This document shows, one piece after another, positions 1 to 8,280 of a stretch of DNA of 64,000 nucleotides. This DNA comes from Gloeobacter morelensis MG652769 (GTDB lineage Bacteria > Cyanobacteriota > Cyanobacteriia > Gloeobacterales > Gloeobacteraceae). Location: contig NZ_CP063845.1 in NCBI RefSeq assembly GCF_021018745.1, positions 3,348,001 through 3,412,000 of the forward strand, in the 5' to 3' direction. The translations under genes and the position numbers were made by a program. The notes under the pieces are model-generated. The model had not been told where the DNA came from. It saw nothing but the letters and a program-made list of their open reading frames with translations, and ran no database searches. Each line of letters opens with the position of its first letter. Positions within the stretch are counted from its first letter, which is position 1.

Positions 1-1033
1 TCAAGTTCTCGAAAGGTAGTACGGCAATGGCCCGGCGGGCGGGGGGGACGGCAGCCTGCAACGACCACCATCCGAGGGCCACCGCCAGACAGGCTGCAGC
101 CATTGCCGTTGCCAGCCGCCGGTGGGCACGGATTGGCCGCAGCAGCGTGCCCGTCTGCGGCCACGGCAGAGCCTGGCCCGTCAGGTGGCGCTCGATGGCC
201 AGGGAAAATGCCGCCACCGATCCGAAGCGATCGAGGGGATCTTCGCAGAGCGCCTTGAGCACAAGACTTGCAAGCGGACCGGACAGTTTTCCGGTGAGCG
301 GCTGCGGGTTTGCGTCCCCTGGCCGCCGGCCGCTCAGCAACTCGCACAGCACCACCGCCAGGGAATACTCATCGCTAGCCGGGGTGATCGCTTCGCCTTT
401 GATTTGCTCCGGTGAGGCGTACCCGGGCGTCAAAAGCCGGGTCATCGACTGGCTGAACACGGCGGTGGCCTCAGGGTCGGCGGGCAACAACTTGGCGATC
501 CCAAAATCGAGCAGCCTGGGATTGCCCTCCGTGTCGATCAAAATATTGGCAGGCTTGAGATCGCGGTGGATCACCCGGTGGGCGTGGGCATAGTGCACTG
601 CCTCGCAAACTTTAAGAAACAGCCGCAGCCGTTCGTCTACACCCAGTTTCTGTTTGTTGCAGTAGAGATTGATGGGCTGCCCTTCGACGTAGTCCATCAC
701 CAGATAAGGCATACCCTGCTCGGTGGTGCCGCCGTCGAGCAGACGGGTGATGTACGGATGATCGAGGCTTGCGAGGATCTGCCGCTCGCCGATGAACCGT
801 TCGCGCAAGCCCGGTCCATGCAGTTGCGGTTGGAGAATTTTGACGGCGGCGCGCTTGTCGAACTGGCCGTCGTCGCGCTGCGCCAGGTAGACCGCCCCCA
901 TGCCGCCCCGGCCGAGCGGCCGGATAATCCTGTACGCTCCCAGGCGTTGACCGGCGCTGAGCGGTTCCTCGCCCATCGATTGAGCGGCTGCGCACCGATA
1001 TTCATCGTGCTGCGGTGGTGGTTCGACTGCCAT
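1..1033 (-). CDS. Ser/Thr protein kinase (C-terminal part outside the window)
   Basis: A Hanks-type kinase that phosphorylates Ser/Thr on unknown targets at the membrane. The 344 visible residues start at an ATG preceded by GAGGGG. They show the glycine loop GRGGMGAVY (about 41-49), the AVK lysine (65), the HRDLKPAN catalytic loop (157-163), DFG (177-179) and an SPEQ activation-segment end. A single membrane segment lies at about 308-326. The frame then leaves the window at AIAVLPFENL, a motif that opens TolB/FlgO-like modules in many such receptors, so a periplasmic sensor part is inferred. It is divergent from the small exported protein that follows. Kinase identity is certain; the ligand is unknown. 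Confidence 0.93.
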   Translation of the reverse strand, partial: MAVEPPPQHDEYRCAAAQSMGEEPLSAGQRLGAYRIIRPLGRGGMGAVYLAQRDDGQFDKRAAVKILQPQLHGPGLRERFIGERQILASLDHPYITRLLDGGTTEQGMPYLVMDYVEGQPINLYCNKQKLGVDERLRLFLKVCEAVHYAHAHRVIHRDLKPANILIDTEGNPRLLDFGIAKLLPADPEATAVFSQSMTRLLTPGYASPEQIKGEAITPASDEYSLAVVLCELLSGRRPGDANPQPLTGKLSGPLASLVLKALCEDPLDRFGSVAAFSLAIERHLTGQALPWPQTGTLLRPIRAHRRLATAMAAACLAVALGWWSLQAAVPPARRAIAVLPFENL

Positions 1034-1256
1034 GGTCCCCTCGATGCTCTGTACCCTGTACCGGTGTCCCCCGTACTTAGTACGCCGCCCGGCACCCCAG
1101 CGGGATCTCGATTGCGCCCAACGACCCGCAGGGCAGGGAGAGTTTGCCTAAGGGGCTTCTCATCAAAACTTCACAAAGCGCTCATTGCTGTCCCTGAGTA
1201 TAAAGACATGAGCCCAGAGCGCTCAAAAACACACTTTCAGCCCAGGAGATACCGCC

Positions 1257-1595
1257 ATGTACCGCCGCTTTGCTCCCGTCCTCGCCGCTTTTGCCCTCGT
1301 CGCCTTCTCCGTTCCCGCTTTGGCCGTCGACAAAGGTCTGCGCTCGCAGTACCCCGGCCTGAGCGTCCAACAGGTCAAAGACATCCAGACCGGCAAGACC
1401 GCCGCTCCTACCCTGAGCGCCGAGGGCGGCCGCCTCGGTGGGGTGGTCTTCAGCCCCGGCGCCGAGCAGTGCATCGACAACCCGCGTTTCAACCCGGACA
1501 ACGACGAGAGCGGTCCGCGCGCTTCGGAGCCGTACACCGATTCGACGCCCTACGCGGGCACCGCGACCGCCCTGGCAAGCGTCAACTGCCGCTAA
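1257..1595 (+). CDS. small exported hypothetical protein
   Basis: 112 residues with a clear Sec signal peptide (MYRR, a hydrophobic core, cleavage predicted after PALA at about 23). The mature part of about 90 residues is polar and Asp/Pro/Gly-rich, with two cysteines, one near residue 81 and one next to the C-terminus, that could pair in the periplasm. The start is fixed by CAGGAGA 8 nt upstream. It appears monocistronic: a hairpin terminator follows at 1717. A TATAAA at 1199-1204 could be its -10 box, without a good -35. I do not recognise the family, so no function is proposed. Confidence 0.8.
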   Translation: MYRRFAPVLAAFALVAFSVPALAVDKGLRSQYPGLSVQQVKDIQTGKTAAPTLSAEGGRLGGVVFSPGAEQCIDNPRFNPDNDESGPRASEPYTDSTPYAGTATALASVNCR

Positions 1596-1716
1596 GGGCT
1601 GGAGCCGGGGGTGGCCTTCGCTGCCCCCGGGTATCGGTTGCCCCGTCGGCCGATCAGCGCGGCCGGACAATAGAGTTTTCCTGCCGGATGCGGCGGGTCT
1701 AGCGCTGAAAGGTGAT

Positions 1717-1746
1717 AGGTGAGGCCCCGGTGGGTCTCACCTTTCT
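1717..1746 (+). terminator. hairpin terminator
   Basis: An 11-bp stem with one G-T wobble (arms 1717-1727 and 1732-1742, 4-nt loop) is followed by a T-rich tail. It ends the small exported-protein transcript. It also argues against a GTG start at 1719 for the acetyltransferase, because that codon lies inside the stem. Confidence 0.7.
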
Positions 1747-1808
1747 TGTCAGGCGATCGACGACTCATGGACGCGGCTGGCTACGATGAATCAGCCGATC
1801 AATTCACC

Positions 1809-2438
1809 ATGTCCCTCCGTCCCGCCCTCCCCACCGACAGCCCCGCGATCGCCTACCTGGCCTACCTGGCGAACCGTTCCCACCTGACGTTGGCTCCCTA
1901 CGATCTGTTTTTGCCCGGTGCTTTTGAGCAGCGGCTGGGGGTAATCGAGCAGTTGGTACGCGCCCGCACGGTGACCTGGTTTCACTGGTCGCACTTCGTG
2001 GTGGCCGAGGAACAGCAACAGGTAGCGGCGGTACTCGCCGGTTACGACAGCCGGGCTGTGGGTCTGCACTGCCTGGGTGAAGCACTCTACGAAATCGGTT
2101 GGGGCGAACGGCAAATCGCCGAGTTGAACGAGCGGGTGGAGCCGTTTGAAGGTTGTACTCCGAGCGAAGGGGAACACGCCTGGAGCATCGACCATGTCGC
2201 TACCCTACCCACCTATCGCGATCGCGGTCTGGCAAGCGCGCTGCTTAATCACATGGTCGAAAAGGCCCGCGGCCTGGGTTTCTCAACTGCTCAGCTCAAT
2301 CTCTACATCGGCAATTTTGCCGCCCAGCGGATCTACGAAAAAGCCGGCTTTCAGCTGGTCGAAAAGTGCACCGATCCCGGTTTCGAAGCGGCCCTCGGCT
2401 GTCCGGGGATTGCGCGCATGGTTCTGGCGCTCACGTAG
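1809..2438 (+). CDS. GNAT-family N-acetyltransferase
   Basis: GNAT enzymes move an acetyl group from acetyl-CoA to an amine. The substrate cannot be told here. The acetyl-CoA loop region reads DHVATLPTYRDRGLASALL, matching the family pattern R-x-x-G-x-A/G, and is followed by the typical AQLNLYIGNFAAQRIYEKAGFQLV segment. The start is uncertain. ATG 1809 (MSLRPALPTDSP) begins directly at the domain but lacks a clear ribosome site. ATG 1767 gives 14 more residues. A GTG at 1719 lies inside a terminator stem and is rejected. The gene is convergent with the MFS transporter, 20 bp away. Confidence 0.88.
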   Translation: MSLRPALPTDSPAIAYLAYLANRSHLTLAPYDLFLPGAFEQRLGVIEQLVRARTVTWFHWSHFVVAEEQQQVAAVLAGYDSRAVGLHCLGEALYEIGWGERQIAELNERVEPFEGCTPSEGEHAWSIDHVATLPTYRDRGLASALLNHMVEKARGLGFSTAQLNLYIGNFAAQRIYEKAGFQLVEKCTDPGFEAALGCPGIARMVLALT

Positions 2439-2458
2439 ATGACCAGAGTTGCCTTGAT

Positions 2459-3769
2459 TCAGTCCGCCAGTACCTGGCCGCGCGTCTCGATCACCAGGGG
2501 AATAAACAGCAGCCCTACCAGCGGCACGAAGCCGACCCAAAAGAGGGTGCTCAGGGCGCTTTGCAGGCTGTTGGCCCCCTGGCTTGCGATATAGCCCACC
2601 AGAAACGGCCCCCCCGCCGCCACGATCCGCCCGACGTTATAACAAAAGCCCGCCCCGGTGGCCCGCAGGCGCGTCGGAAACAATTCCGGCAGATAGTAGG
2701 TAAAGCTGCCGAAGACGCCGAAGACCGTGAGGCCGATCGGAAAATACAGATAAAGCCGCACCTCCGGGGGTAGTTCGAGACCGAAGGTGACCAGCAGCGC
2801 TGCCGCCGACAACAAAAAATACAGCGCGAACATCGTCCGCCGCCCCAGGTATTTGGCGGCGGGCACGGTGAGCAGGGTGCCAATCAGGCCGCCCAGGTTG
2901 AAGCTGTTGGAGGCGACGGCTTTCCAGTTTTCGATGAGCCCCTGGGTCTCGGGCTTGGCGAGGCCGCGCAGAGCCGCCTCACTGGCGGCCAGTCCCGTCG
3001 CCACCACCGGAATAAACGCCGAGCAGCTCCACCAGGTGAGTAGCGCCGTGACGGCCATCAAAAAGCCGCTCAGGGTCAAAGGCAGGTTCTGCCGTTCGAA
3101 CAATTCGGCGATGGCAGGGGGCTTCTGCTTGCCCGCCACCTGCTGCCAACGCTCGGGTTCTTTGAGAAAAAGTCTGACAAACAGCGCCGCTGCCGCCGGG
3201 ATGAGCCCGCAGAGAAACACGTAGCGCCAGCTGGTCTCGGGGCTCGATTTCAAGAAAACCCCCGCCACCTGCAGATTCAAAAAGGTCGCAAGCAGCAAAC
3301 CGGCCGGGGCCGCCGTATAAAGAATCGCCCCCGCCTCGACGCGCTTGTTCTCGGGCACCACCTCCGCCACCATCGTCGCCCCCGCCGCCCACTCGCCGCC
3401 GATGCCCAGGCTCGCCACCAACCGGCACAGCGCCAGCACCCAGATATTGGGGGCGAAGGCGCAACTGGCGGTGCCCACGGCGTACAGGATGATCGTAAAC
3501 AGCAGCGTCTTGGTGCGACCGATCTGATCGGCAATTTTGCCGAACAGGATGCCGCCTGCCGCCCAACCCAACAACAATAGCGAAGTGAGAATTCCCGTCC
3601 ACTGCAGTGTTGCTTCTTTGGCCTCCGGAGAACCGATAGTAAGCCCCAGCAGGGTTGGCACGCAGTTGGGAGCGACAAAGTTAAAAAGCAGACTGTCGAA
3701 AATGTCGAATCCCCAGCCGAGCCAGGCGGCGAAGAGGACTGTCCACTGATAGCGGTTGAGCGAGAGCAT
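2459..3769 (-). CDS. MFS transporter (metabolite:H+ symporter type)
   Basis: 436 residues with about 12 hydrophobic helices, the usual MFS size. It begins MLSLNRYQWTVLFAAWLGWGFDIFDS and carries the loop 2-3 signature GKIADQIGRTKTLL. The GWGFDIFDS start and the RLVASLGIGGEWAAGATMVAEVVPE segment in helices 4-5 are typical of the sugar/organic-acid:proton symporters of the MHS and sialic-acid-transporter-like groups. It would act in the inner membrane to import a small metabolite or organic acid. It stands alone, convergent with the acetyltransferase and divergent from the YkuD-like gene, so the substrate cannot be inferred. Confidence 0.9.
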   Translation of the reverse strand: MLSLNRYQWTVLFAAWLGWGFDIFDSLLFNFVAPNCVPTLLGLTIGSPEAKEATLQWTGILTSLLLLGWAAGGILFGKIADQIGRTKTLLFTIILYAVGTASCAFAPNIWVLALCRLVASLGIGGEWAAGATMVAEVVPENKRVEAGAILYTAAPAGLLLATFLNLQVAGVFLKSSPETSWRYVFLCGLIPAAAALFVRLFLKEPERWQQVAGKQKPPAIAELFERQNLPLTLSGFLMAVTALLTWWSCSAFIPVVATGLAASEAALRGLAKPETQGLIENWKAVASNSFNLGGLIGTLLTVPAAKYLGRRTMFALYFLLSAAALLVTFGLELPPEVRLYLYFPIGLTVFGVFGSFTYYLPELFPTRLRATGAGFCYNVGRIVAAGGPFLVGYIASQGANSLQSALSTLFWVGFVPLVGLLFIPLVIETRGQVLAD

Positions 3770-3876
3770 GGCGGCAAGAGCGCTGTCGTCGGGTGCAATA
3801 TAAGGTACATCGTTTACCCTGCCAACGGCACACCCGCAACTGCTAGATTGTTCGGCGCAGGCTGTGGAGAGTGCGC

Positions 3877-4602
3877 GTGTCGCGAAGCTGGTGGATTGCG
3901 CTGTTGTGGTTAATCTTGCCCGTCATGGCCCACGCCGCCCCGATTCCTGAGGGCACAGCCCAGTTGATCCTGGTCACCAGTGCCGACTGGCGGGCCACCA
4001 CCGGCCGTTTGCAGCGCTACGAGCGCTCGGGCGTTACCTGGAAACCTGTGGGTGAGCCCTGGCCCATCGTCCTCGGCAGCGGCGGCCTCGGGTGGGGGCA
4101 GGGTCTGGCGGCTCCGGCGGCGGGTGGACCCACCAAACGCGAGGGCGACGGCCGCTCCCCGGCGGGGGTGTACCGGTTGAGTGAGACCTACGGCTACAGC
4201 AGCGCCCCGCCTCCCGGAACAGCCGTGACTTACCGAGCGCTCACCGCCGCCGACCGCTGCGTGGACGACCCGAAAGCCCGCGAGTACAACCGGATCGTCT
4301 CCATCGGCCCCGAGCGGCCCGAGACCTGGTCTTCCGCCGAGGTGATGCGCCGCGACGACGAACTGTACCGCTGGGTGATCGTGGTGGCTCACAATAGCGA
4401 CCCGCCCCGACCCGCGGGCGGATCGTGCATTTTTCTGCACGTCTGGGCCGGCGCCGCCTCGCCCACCGCCGGCTGCACAGCGATGGCACGCGGGCAAATC
4501 GAGACGTTGCTGTCCTGGTTGAGACCTGAGGCCGAGCCGGTCATCGTCCAGCTTCCCGAAGCTGCTTACAAAACCCTGCGCTCCAGTTGGAGGCTGCCTT
4601 AG
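3877..4602 (+). CDS. YkuD-like L,D-transpeptidase-fold protein, exported
   Basis: About 241 residues with an N-terminal signal peptide ending near AHAAP. The C-terminal part has the YkuD motif as FLHVWAGAASPTAGCTAM, with the catalytic Cys preceded by a conserved His. YkuD domains cross-link peptidoglycan stem peptides or link lipoproteins to them in the periplasm. This short form, which lacks a peptidoglycan-binding domain, is mostly uncharacterised, so enzymatic activity is inferred. The GTG at 3877 is preferred to the GTG at 3871 because GGAGA ends 6 nt before it. The gene is divergent from the MFS gene. Confidence 0.85.
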   Translation: MSRSWWIALLWLILPVMAHAAPIPEGTAQLILVTSADWRATTGRLQRYERSGVTWKPVGEPWPIVLGSGGLGWGQGLAAPAAGGPTKREGDGRSPAGVYRLSETYGYSSAPPPGTAVTYRALTAADRCVDDPKAREYNRIVSIGPERPETWSSAEVMRRDDELYRWVIVVAHNSDPPRPAGGSCIFLHVWAGAASPTAGCTAMARGQIETLLSWLRPEAEPVIVQLPEAAYKTLRSSWRLP

Positions 4603-4735
4603 CGGTCAAGCGGGTGACGATTGCCGATCTTTGCTACGTTTTGCGCAGGCGGCGGGAGCACTTTGGTTCCGAAGCGCATAATTTTGCACAGGTGGACCTA
4701 GGTTGGGGCAATCCGCCAAGGAGATATTGACTGCT

Positions 4736-6778
4736 ATGAATAATAACAAGTATTGCAGTCTCCTGCTCCTCGCTGGAGCGACAGCGGCATGTTCGGTTTT
4801 GGTGAGCACGGTCGTTCAATCTCCGGCAAGCCATTCTTCAGAAGATCTGCTGCGACCCGCTCCCCTCCAGACTGTCGGGTATTTCGATTACTTCGGAAAA
4901 TTGCTCAACCCCTCGCAGGCCGCTGAGTTGGTCCGCTCCCGGGGCCTCGATCCCGGTAATGCGCAGTCGTATCTGCGCATCGGAGCGGTCGAAATCACTC
5001 AGGCGTTGATCGACCAGGGAAAAGACATCTTTACCGACCGCAAGATTGGAGATGACTTCGGGTTGCAGAAGGTGTTCGGATTCCGGGCCGGTTTTTTGCT
5101 CATCCTGCCGGAGGTGCGCGCCGCCATCGAACAGCTTGACGGACAACCCACCACCAATTTGCGCGTCGTCCTGCAAAAAGATCTGATTCTGGGTAGCCGG
5201 ATTTTTACCAAAGGCAGCACTGTCGATACGGGACTTGATATCGAAAAGGGCGGCAAGTTTCCGGTAGGGCTCAGCATCGACGGCAACCTCACCTGTGCCG
5301 TCTGCCACATCGCCGTCAACAAACAAAGCGGCAAAGCCCTGCAGGGTTTGCCCAACGGCGATCTCAACATTCCCCTGCTCATCGCCCTCTCGCCGAATAC
5401 CGCCGCCGGATTCGCGCGCCTGAATATCGATCCGCTCGATCCGGCCTACCGGGGTAGCGGCAAGACGATCATCGACAGCAAAGGCAGGCGCGTCGAGTTG
5501 CCCGATCCGCAAAAAATCGAGCGAGCCTTCGACGACGCGGTGCTCGATGTGCCCTTCGGCCATTTCGAAAGCTCGCCGGACGGCATCAACAACACCACGC
5601 AGATCCCGAATCTGTTCACGTTCAGAAGCGGACCCTACACCGCCGACGGCTCCTTCGCCGCCGGTCCTTTCGGCGGGTTGAGTTCGGTCACCAACGGCGT
5701 GCACTCCTCGGAAGTCAACTTGCTGGCCGCCTCTCAGATCAGCGAGGCGACCCTCGGTATCGACCGCGAGGTGTACCTGGGAACGGTACTGCAAAACGCC
5801 AACGATCCGCAGGTGCGCCTGCCGGAGGGCAAGCCGGTCAAACCTTCCGAGTGGCTGCGCAAGGTCGCACCCGATCCGGAGGCGGCCGAACTGGAAGACC
5901 AGGTGCCTGCCCCCGGCACCGGCAGCTACCCCAACCTCTCGCCGTCGCTGTTCACGTTCAACGGCCTGGTATTCAGCCCCAATACCGACAGGCGCAACGA
6001 CAGCGCCAGCGGCCCGTTCCTGTTTGCCGCCAACGCGATGGCAGCCTTTCAAAACAGCCTGCTGCCCCCCGCCAATCGCTCCGAATCCAATCGCCGGGCG
6101 CTCGCCACCGGTGCAGTGCGCCGCGGCGCCCGGGTCTTCGAGCAGGCCAGTTGCACCGGTTGCCACCCGGCCCCGTTTTTCACCGACAACCGCATCCACC
6201 CGGTGGGCACCATCGGCACCGATCCAGCCCGCGCCCGCTCGCGCCTCGGTTTGGAGCCGCTGCTGGTGCCGCCGCTGTTGTTTACCTTCGACACCCCGGT
6301 ACCCGTCCCACCCGGTGCTGAGATCCTTGCTGTGCCCACCGCGGGGATCGCCCCGACGCCCACGTCGTTGCCCACCGGCATCGTCCCCGACGGCGGCTAT
6401 AAGTCCCCGGCTTTGCGCGGGTTGTACCTGTCCGCGCCCTACCTCCACGACGGCGGTGCGGCAGTGCGCGCGGGCGCGCTGCAGTTTTTTGCCGACGGCA
6501 GCTTCGCGGTTGTCGATTCGAGTGGCCTTGGGCTTGCCGGCACCCTCAGCCAGGGTCAGGGGGCGGAGGCGGGCGGTAGTCTGCGCGCCCTGCTCGACCG
6601 GGACCTGCGCGCCCGGGTGGTGGCGGCCAACCAGGGGAGCCCGGCCCTGGTGCGCAGCAACCTCACGGGCGCAGGCCACGCCTTCTACGTCGATCCGGCT
6701 GCGGGCTTCACCTACGCCCAACAGAGGGACCTGGTCGATTTTTTGCTGTCGCTCGACGACGATCCCGGTCGCTATTAG
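4736..6778 (+). CDS. di-haem cytochrome c peroxidase/MauG-like protein
   Basis: 680 residues. It starts at ATG 4736, 12 nt after AAGGAG; an upstream TTG in frame at 4703 is unlikely. The N-terminus (MNNNKYC, then a hydrophobic stretch to TAACSV) is a signal peptide, possibly a weak lipobox. Two covalent haem sites are visible, CAVCH near residue 186 and CTGCH near residue 473, followed by SPALRGLYLSAPYLHDG, the segment typical of the second haem domain of bacterial di-haem peroxidases. It therefore sits in the periplasm and probably does peroxide or redox chemistry. It is longer than classical CcpA (about 330 residues), with a big insertion between the haems. The substrate is unknown. Confidence 0.88.
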   Translation: MNNNKYCSLLLLAGATAACSVLVSTVVQSPASHSSEDLLRPAPLQTVGYFDYFGKLLNPSQAAELVRSRGLDPGNAQSYLRIGAVEITQALIDQGKDIFTDRKIGDDFGLQKVFGFRAGFLLILPEVRAAIEQLDGQPTTNLRVVLQKDLILGSRIFTKGSTVDTGLDIEKGGKFPVGLSIDGNLTCAVCHIAVNKQSGKALQGLPNGDLNIPLLIALSPNTAAGFARLNIDPLDPAYRGSGKTIIDSKGRRVELPDPQKIERAFDDAVLDVPFGHFESSPDGINNTTQIPNLFTFRSGPYTADGSFAAGPFGGLSSVTNGVHSSEVNLLAASQISEATLGIDREVYLGTVLQNANDPQVRLPEGKPVKPSEWLRKVAPDPEAAELEDQVPAPGTGSYPNLSPSLFTFNGLVFSPNTDRRNDSASGPFLFAANAMAAFQNSLLPPANRSESNRRALATGAVRRGARVFEQASCTGCHPAPFFTDNRIHPVGTIGTDPARARSRLGLEPLLVPPLLFTFDTPVPVPPGAEILAVPTAGIAPTPTSLPTGIVPDGGYKSPALRGLYLSAPYLHDGGAAVRAGALQFFADGSFAVVDSSGLGLAGTLSQGQGAEAGGSLRALLDRDLRARVVAANQGSPALVRSNLTGAGHAFYVDPAAGFTYAQQRDLVDFLLSLDDDPGRY

Positions 6779-6827
6779 CAGTGCACCGGCAAAGTTAAAC
6801 TGTGGAAGCGGCGTGGAGAGCAGGCCG

Positions 6828-7370
6828 ATGGCGATGACGATCGCAGATGTCGAGAAAGTTCAGCGGCTTTTTCCGGACTACCGGATCGAACTGCGCGATG
6901 GGGTGATCACGATCATGAGTCCATCGGACGCGGTCTCGGGGATCGTGGGGGTGCGCCTTTCGACGCGCTTGAACCTGTGGGTGGAACAGCGCGCTCTGGG
7001 ATACATCTTCGACGCCGGCACTGGTTTCCGTCCCCCCAACACCGATCTCACCGCCTCGGATGTGTCGTTCGTCTCGCGCGAGCGGCTCGGCCGCGCCCCG
7101 CGCACCTACGCCCAGGTGGTGCCGAACCTGGTGGCGGAGATCAAATCCAGCACCGACCGCCTCAAAGTGCTCGAAGAAAAATTGTTGGCTTATCTGACGA
7201 TGGGAGCGGAGGTCGGCCTGCTTCTCGATCCGGACAAACGGACGGTGAGTGTGTACCGTCCCGGGCGACTGCCGGAGGTGCTGAGCGGTACCGACAGCCT
7301 TCGATTCGCGGACGTGTTGCCCGGTTGGGAAGTGCCGGTCAGTGAACTGTGGCCGCCGGTCTTCGACTGA
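6828..7370 (+). CDS. Uma2-family (DUF820) PD-(D/E)XK nuclease-like protein
   Basis: 180 residues of the Uma2/DUF820 type, which is greatly expanded in cyanobacteria. The PD-(D/E)XK-like core is visible as the segments LTASDVSFVSRERLG, VPNLVAEIKSSTDRLKVLEEKLLAYLTMGAEVGLLLDPDKRTVSVY, with the Asp, E-x-K and trailing Lys/Gln positions in order. Biological roles of these proteins are mostly unproven; nuclease activity is a fold-based inference. ATG 6828 is preceded by GGAGAG. An in-frame second ATG lies at 6834. A second family member lies at 60894-61595. Confidence 0.88.
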   Translation: MAMTIADVEKVQRLFPDYRIELRDGVITIMSPSDAVSGIVGVRLSTRLNLWVEQRALGYIFDAGTGFRPPNTDLTASDVSFVSRERLGRAPRTYAQVVPNLVAEIKSSTDRLKVLEEKLLAYLTMGAEVGLLLDPDKRTVSVYRPGRLPEVLSGTDSLRFADVLPGWEVPVSELWPPVFD

Positions 7371-7406
7371 CGGCGGCACCAAAGCTGTGAATTATGGAGG
7401 CGGCGG

Positions 7407-8015
7407 ATGCGGACTGTGGGAATCGTGATCTTCGACGACGTCGAAGTGCTTGACTTGTGCGGCCCTTTCGAGGTCTTCTCGGTGGCCCGCGCGGACGGCG
7501 ACGACAGCGACGAGCAGCCGCTTTTTGAAGTGCTCACCATCGCCGAGCACCACGCCGTCGTGCGGTGCGTGGGCGGGCTGCAGGTCCAGCCCCAGGCGGT
7601 CCTCGCCGACCACCCGCCCCTCGATATTGTGATCGTGCCGGGCGGCATCGGCACGCGCAAACTGCTTGGCAACCAGCAGCTCTTACAGTGGATCGCAGGG
7701 CAACACCGGACCACCGAAGTCACCGCGAGCGTCTGCACCGGGGCGCTATTGCTCGCCGAGGCCGGCTTGCTCGATGGACGGCGGGCCACCACCCACTGGT
7801 CGGTGACCGACTGGATGCGCAGTCGTTACACCCAGGTAGAGGTGCTCGAAAACACCCGCTTCGTCGACGAAGGCAAAATTCTCACCTCAGCCGGTATCTC
7901 CGCCGGGATCGACATGAGCCTCCATCTGGTGAGCCGTCTGCACGGCCCGCAGGTGGCCCGCTGGACCGCCCGGCGCATGGAATACGATCACTGGCCCGTG
8001 CAGGCCGCCTCCTGA
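7407..8015 (+). CDS. DJ-1/PfpI (class I glutamine amidotransferase-like) protein
   Basis: 202 residues. DJ-1/PfpI superfamily proteins include isonitrile hydratases, glyoxalases, chaperones and peptidases. The nucleophile elbow is ASVCTGALLLAEAGLLDGRRATTHW with Cys110, and the acidic partner is probably Glu13 (FDDVEVLD). The VCTGALLLAEAGLL.GRRATTHW arrangement resembles the isonitrile-hydratase/AraC N-domain subgroup. No DNA-binding domain is attached. A strong GGAGG lies 6 nt before the ATG. The gene is probably a single transcript ending before the unusual promoter at 8053. The exact reaction is not predictable. Confidence 0.88.
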   Translation: MRTVGIVIFDDVEVLDLCGPFEVFSVARADGDDSDEQPLFEVLTIAEHHAVVRCVGGLQVQPQAVLADHPPLDIVIVPGGIGTRKLLGNQQLLQWIAGQHRTTEVTASVCTGALLLAEAGLLDGRRATTHWSVTDWMRSRYTQVEVLENTRFVDEGKILTSAGISAGIDMSLHLVSRLHGPQVARWTARRMEYDHWPVQAAS

Positions 8016-8052
8016 AGGCGATAGCCTATATAGAAACGCAGGTGTCAGATTT

Positions 8053-8139
8053 TTTATCGGCCACAATCCACCATTTATCGCCCCGCTGCGGCCTTTTATC
8101 GCCCGTTGCGTGCGGCCTGCACCCCCGGTGGCTTAGGCT
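8053..8139 (+). promoter_or_regulatory. promoter module with three 21-bp-spaced direct repeats
   Basis: Direct repeats TTTATCGGC, TTTATCGCC and TTTATCGCC start at 8053, 8074 and 8095, exactly 21 bp (two helical turns) apart. A -10-like TAGGCT lies at 8134-8139, 38 bp on from the third repeat when measured to the T of TTAGGCT. No -35 hexamer is present at the expected place, which suggests activator dependence. The same arrangement recurs at 10561-10647. A 9-bp repeat with a 12-bp spacer is the geometry used by LytTR-family regulators; that link is inference. Confidence 0.65.
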
Positions 8140-8280
8140 CTGTCTGCCGAAAAGTTCCAGCAGGGCATTGCGCTGCGCTGGACTGAAATGCGAAGCGACC
8201 TGCACCGCGCGCCTACCCGCCGGGAACTGTCGCAGTTGATTCTGTTCGGCTGCAAACCATTCCATTCGAACTGGAGTGCG

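Noticed and set aside
566-1702. A 378-residue plus-strand frame at 566-1702
   Set aside because: It is antisense to the kinase gene and overlaps the start of the small exported protein; its sequence has no family features and reads as a high-GC shadow.
1719-1808. A GTG start at 1719 for the acetyltransferase
   Set aside because: The codon lies inside the stem of the terminator at 1717-1742 and the added residues are not domain-like.
4838-6721. A 627-residue minus-strand frame opposite the di-haem protein
   Set aside because: The plus strand carries both CxxCH sites, a signal peptide and a ribosome site, so the opposite frame is a shadow.
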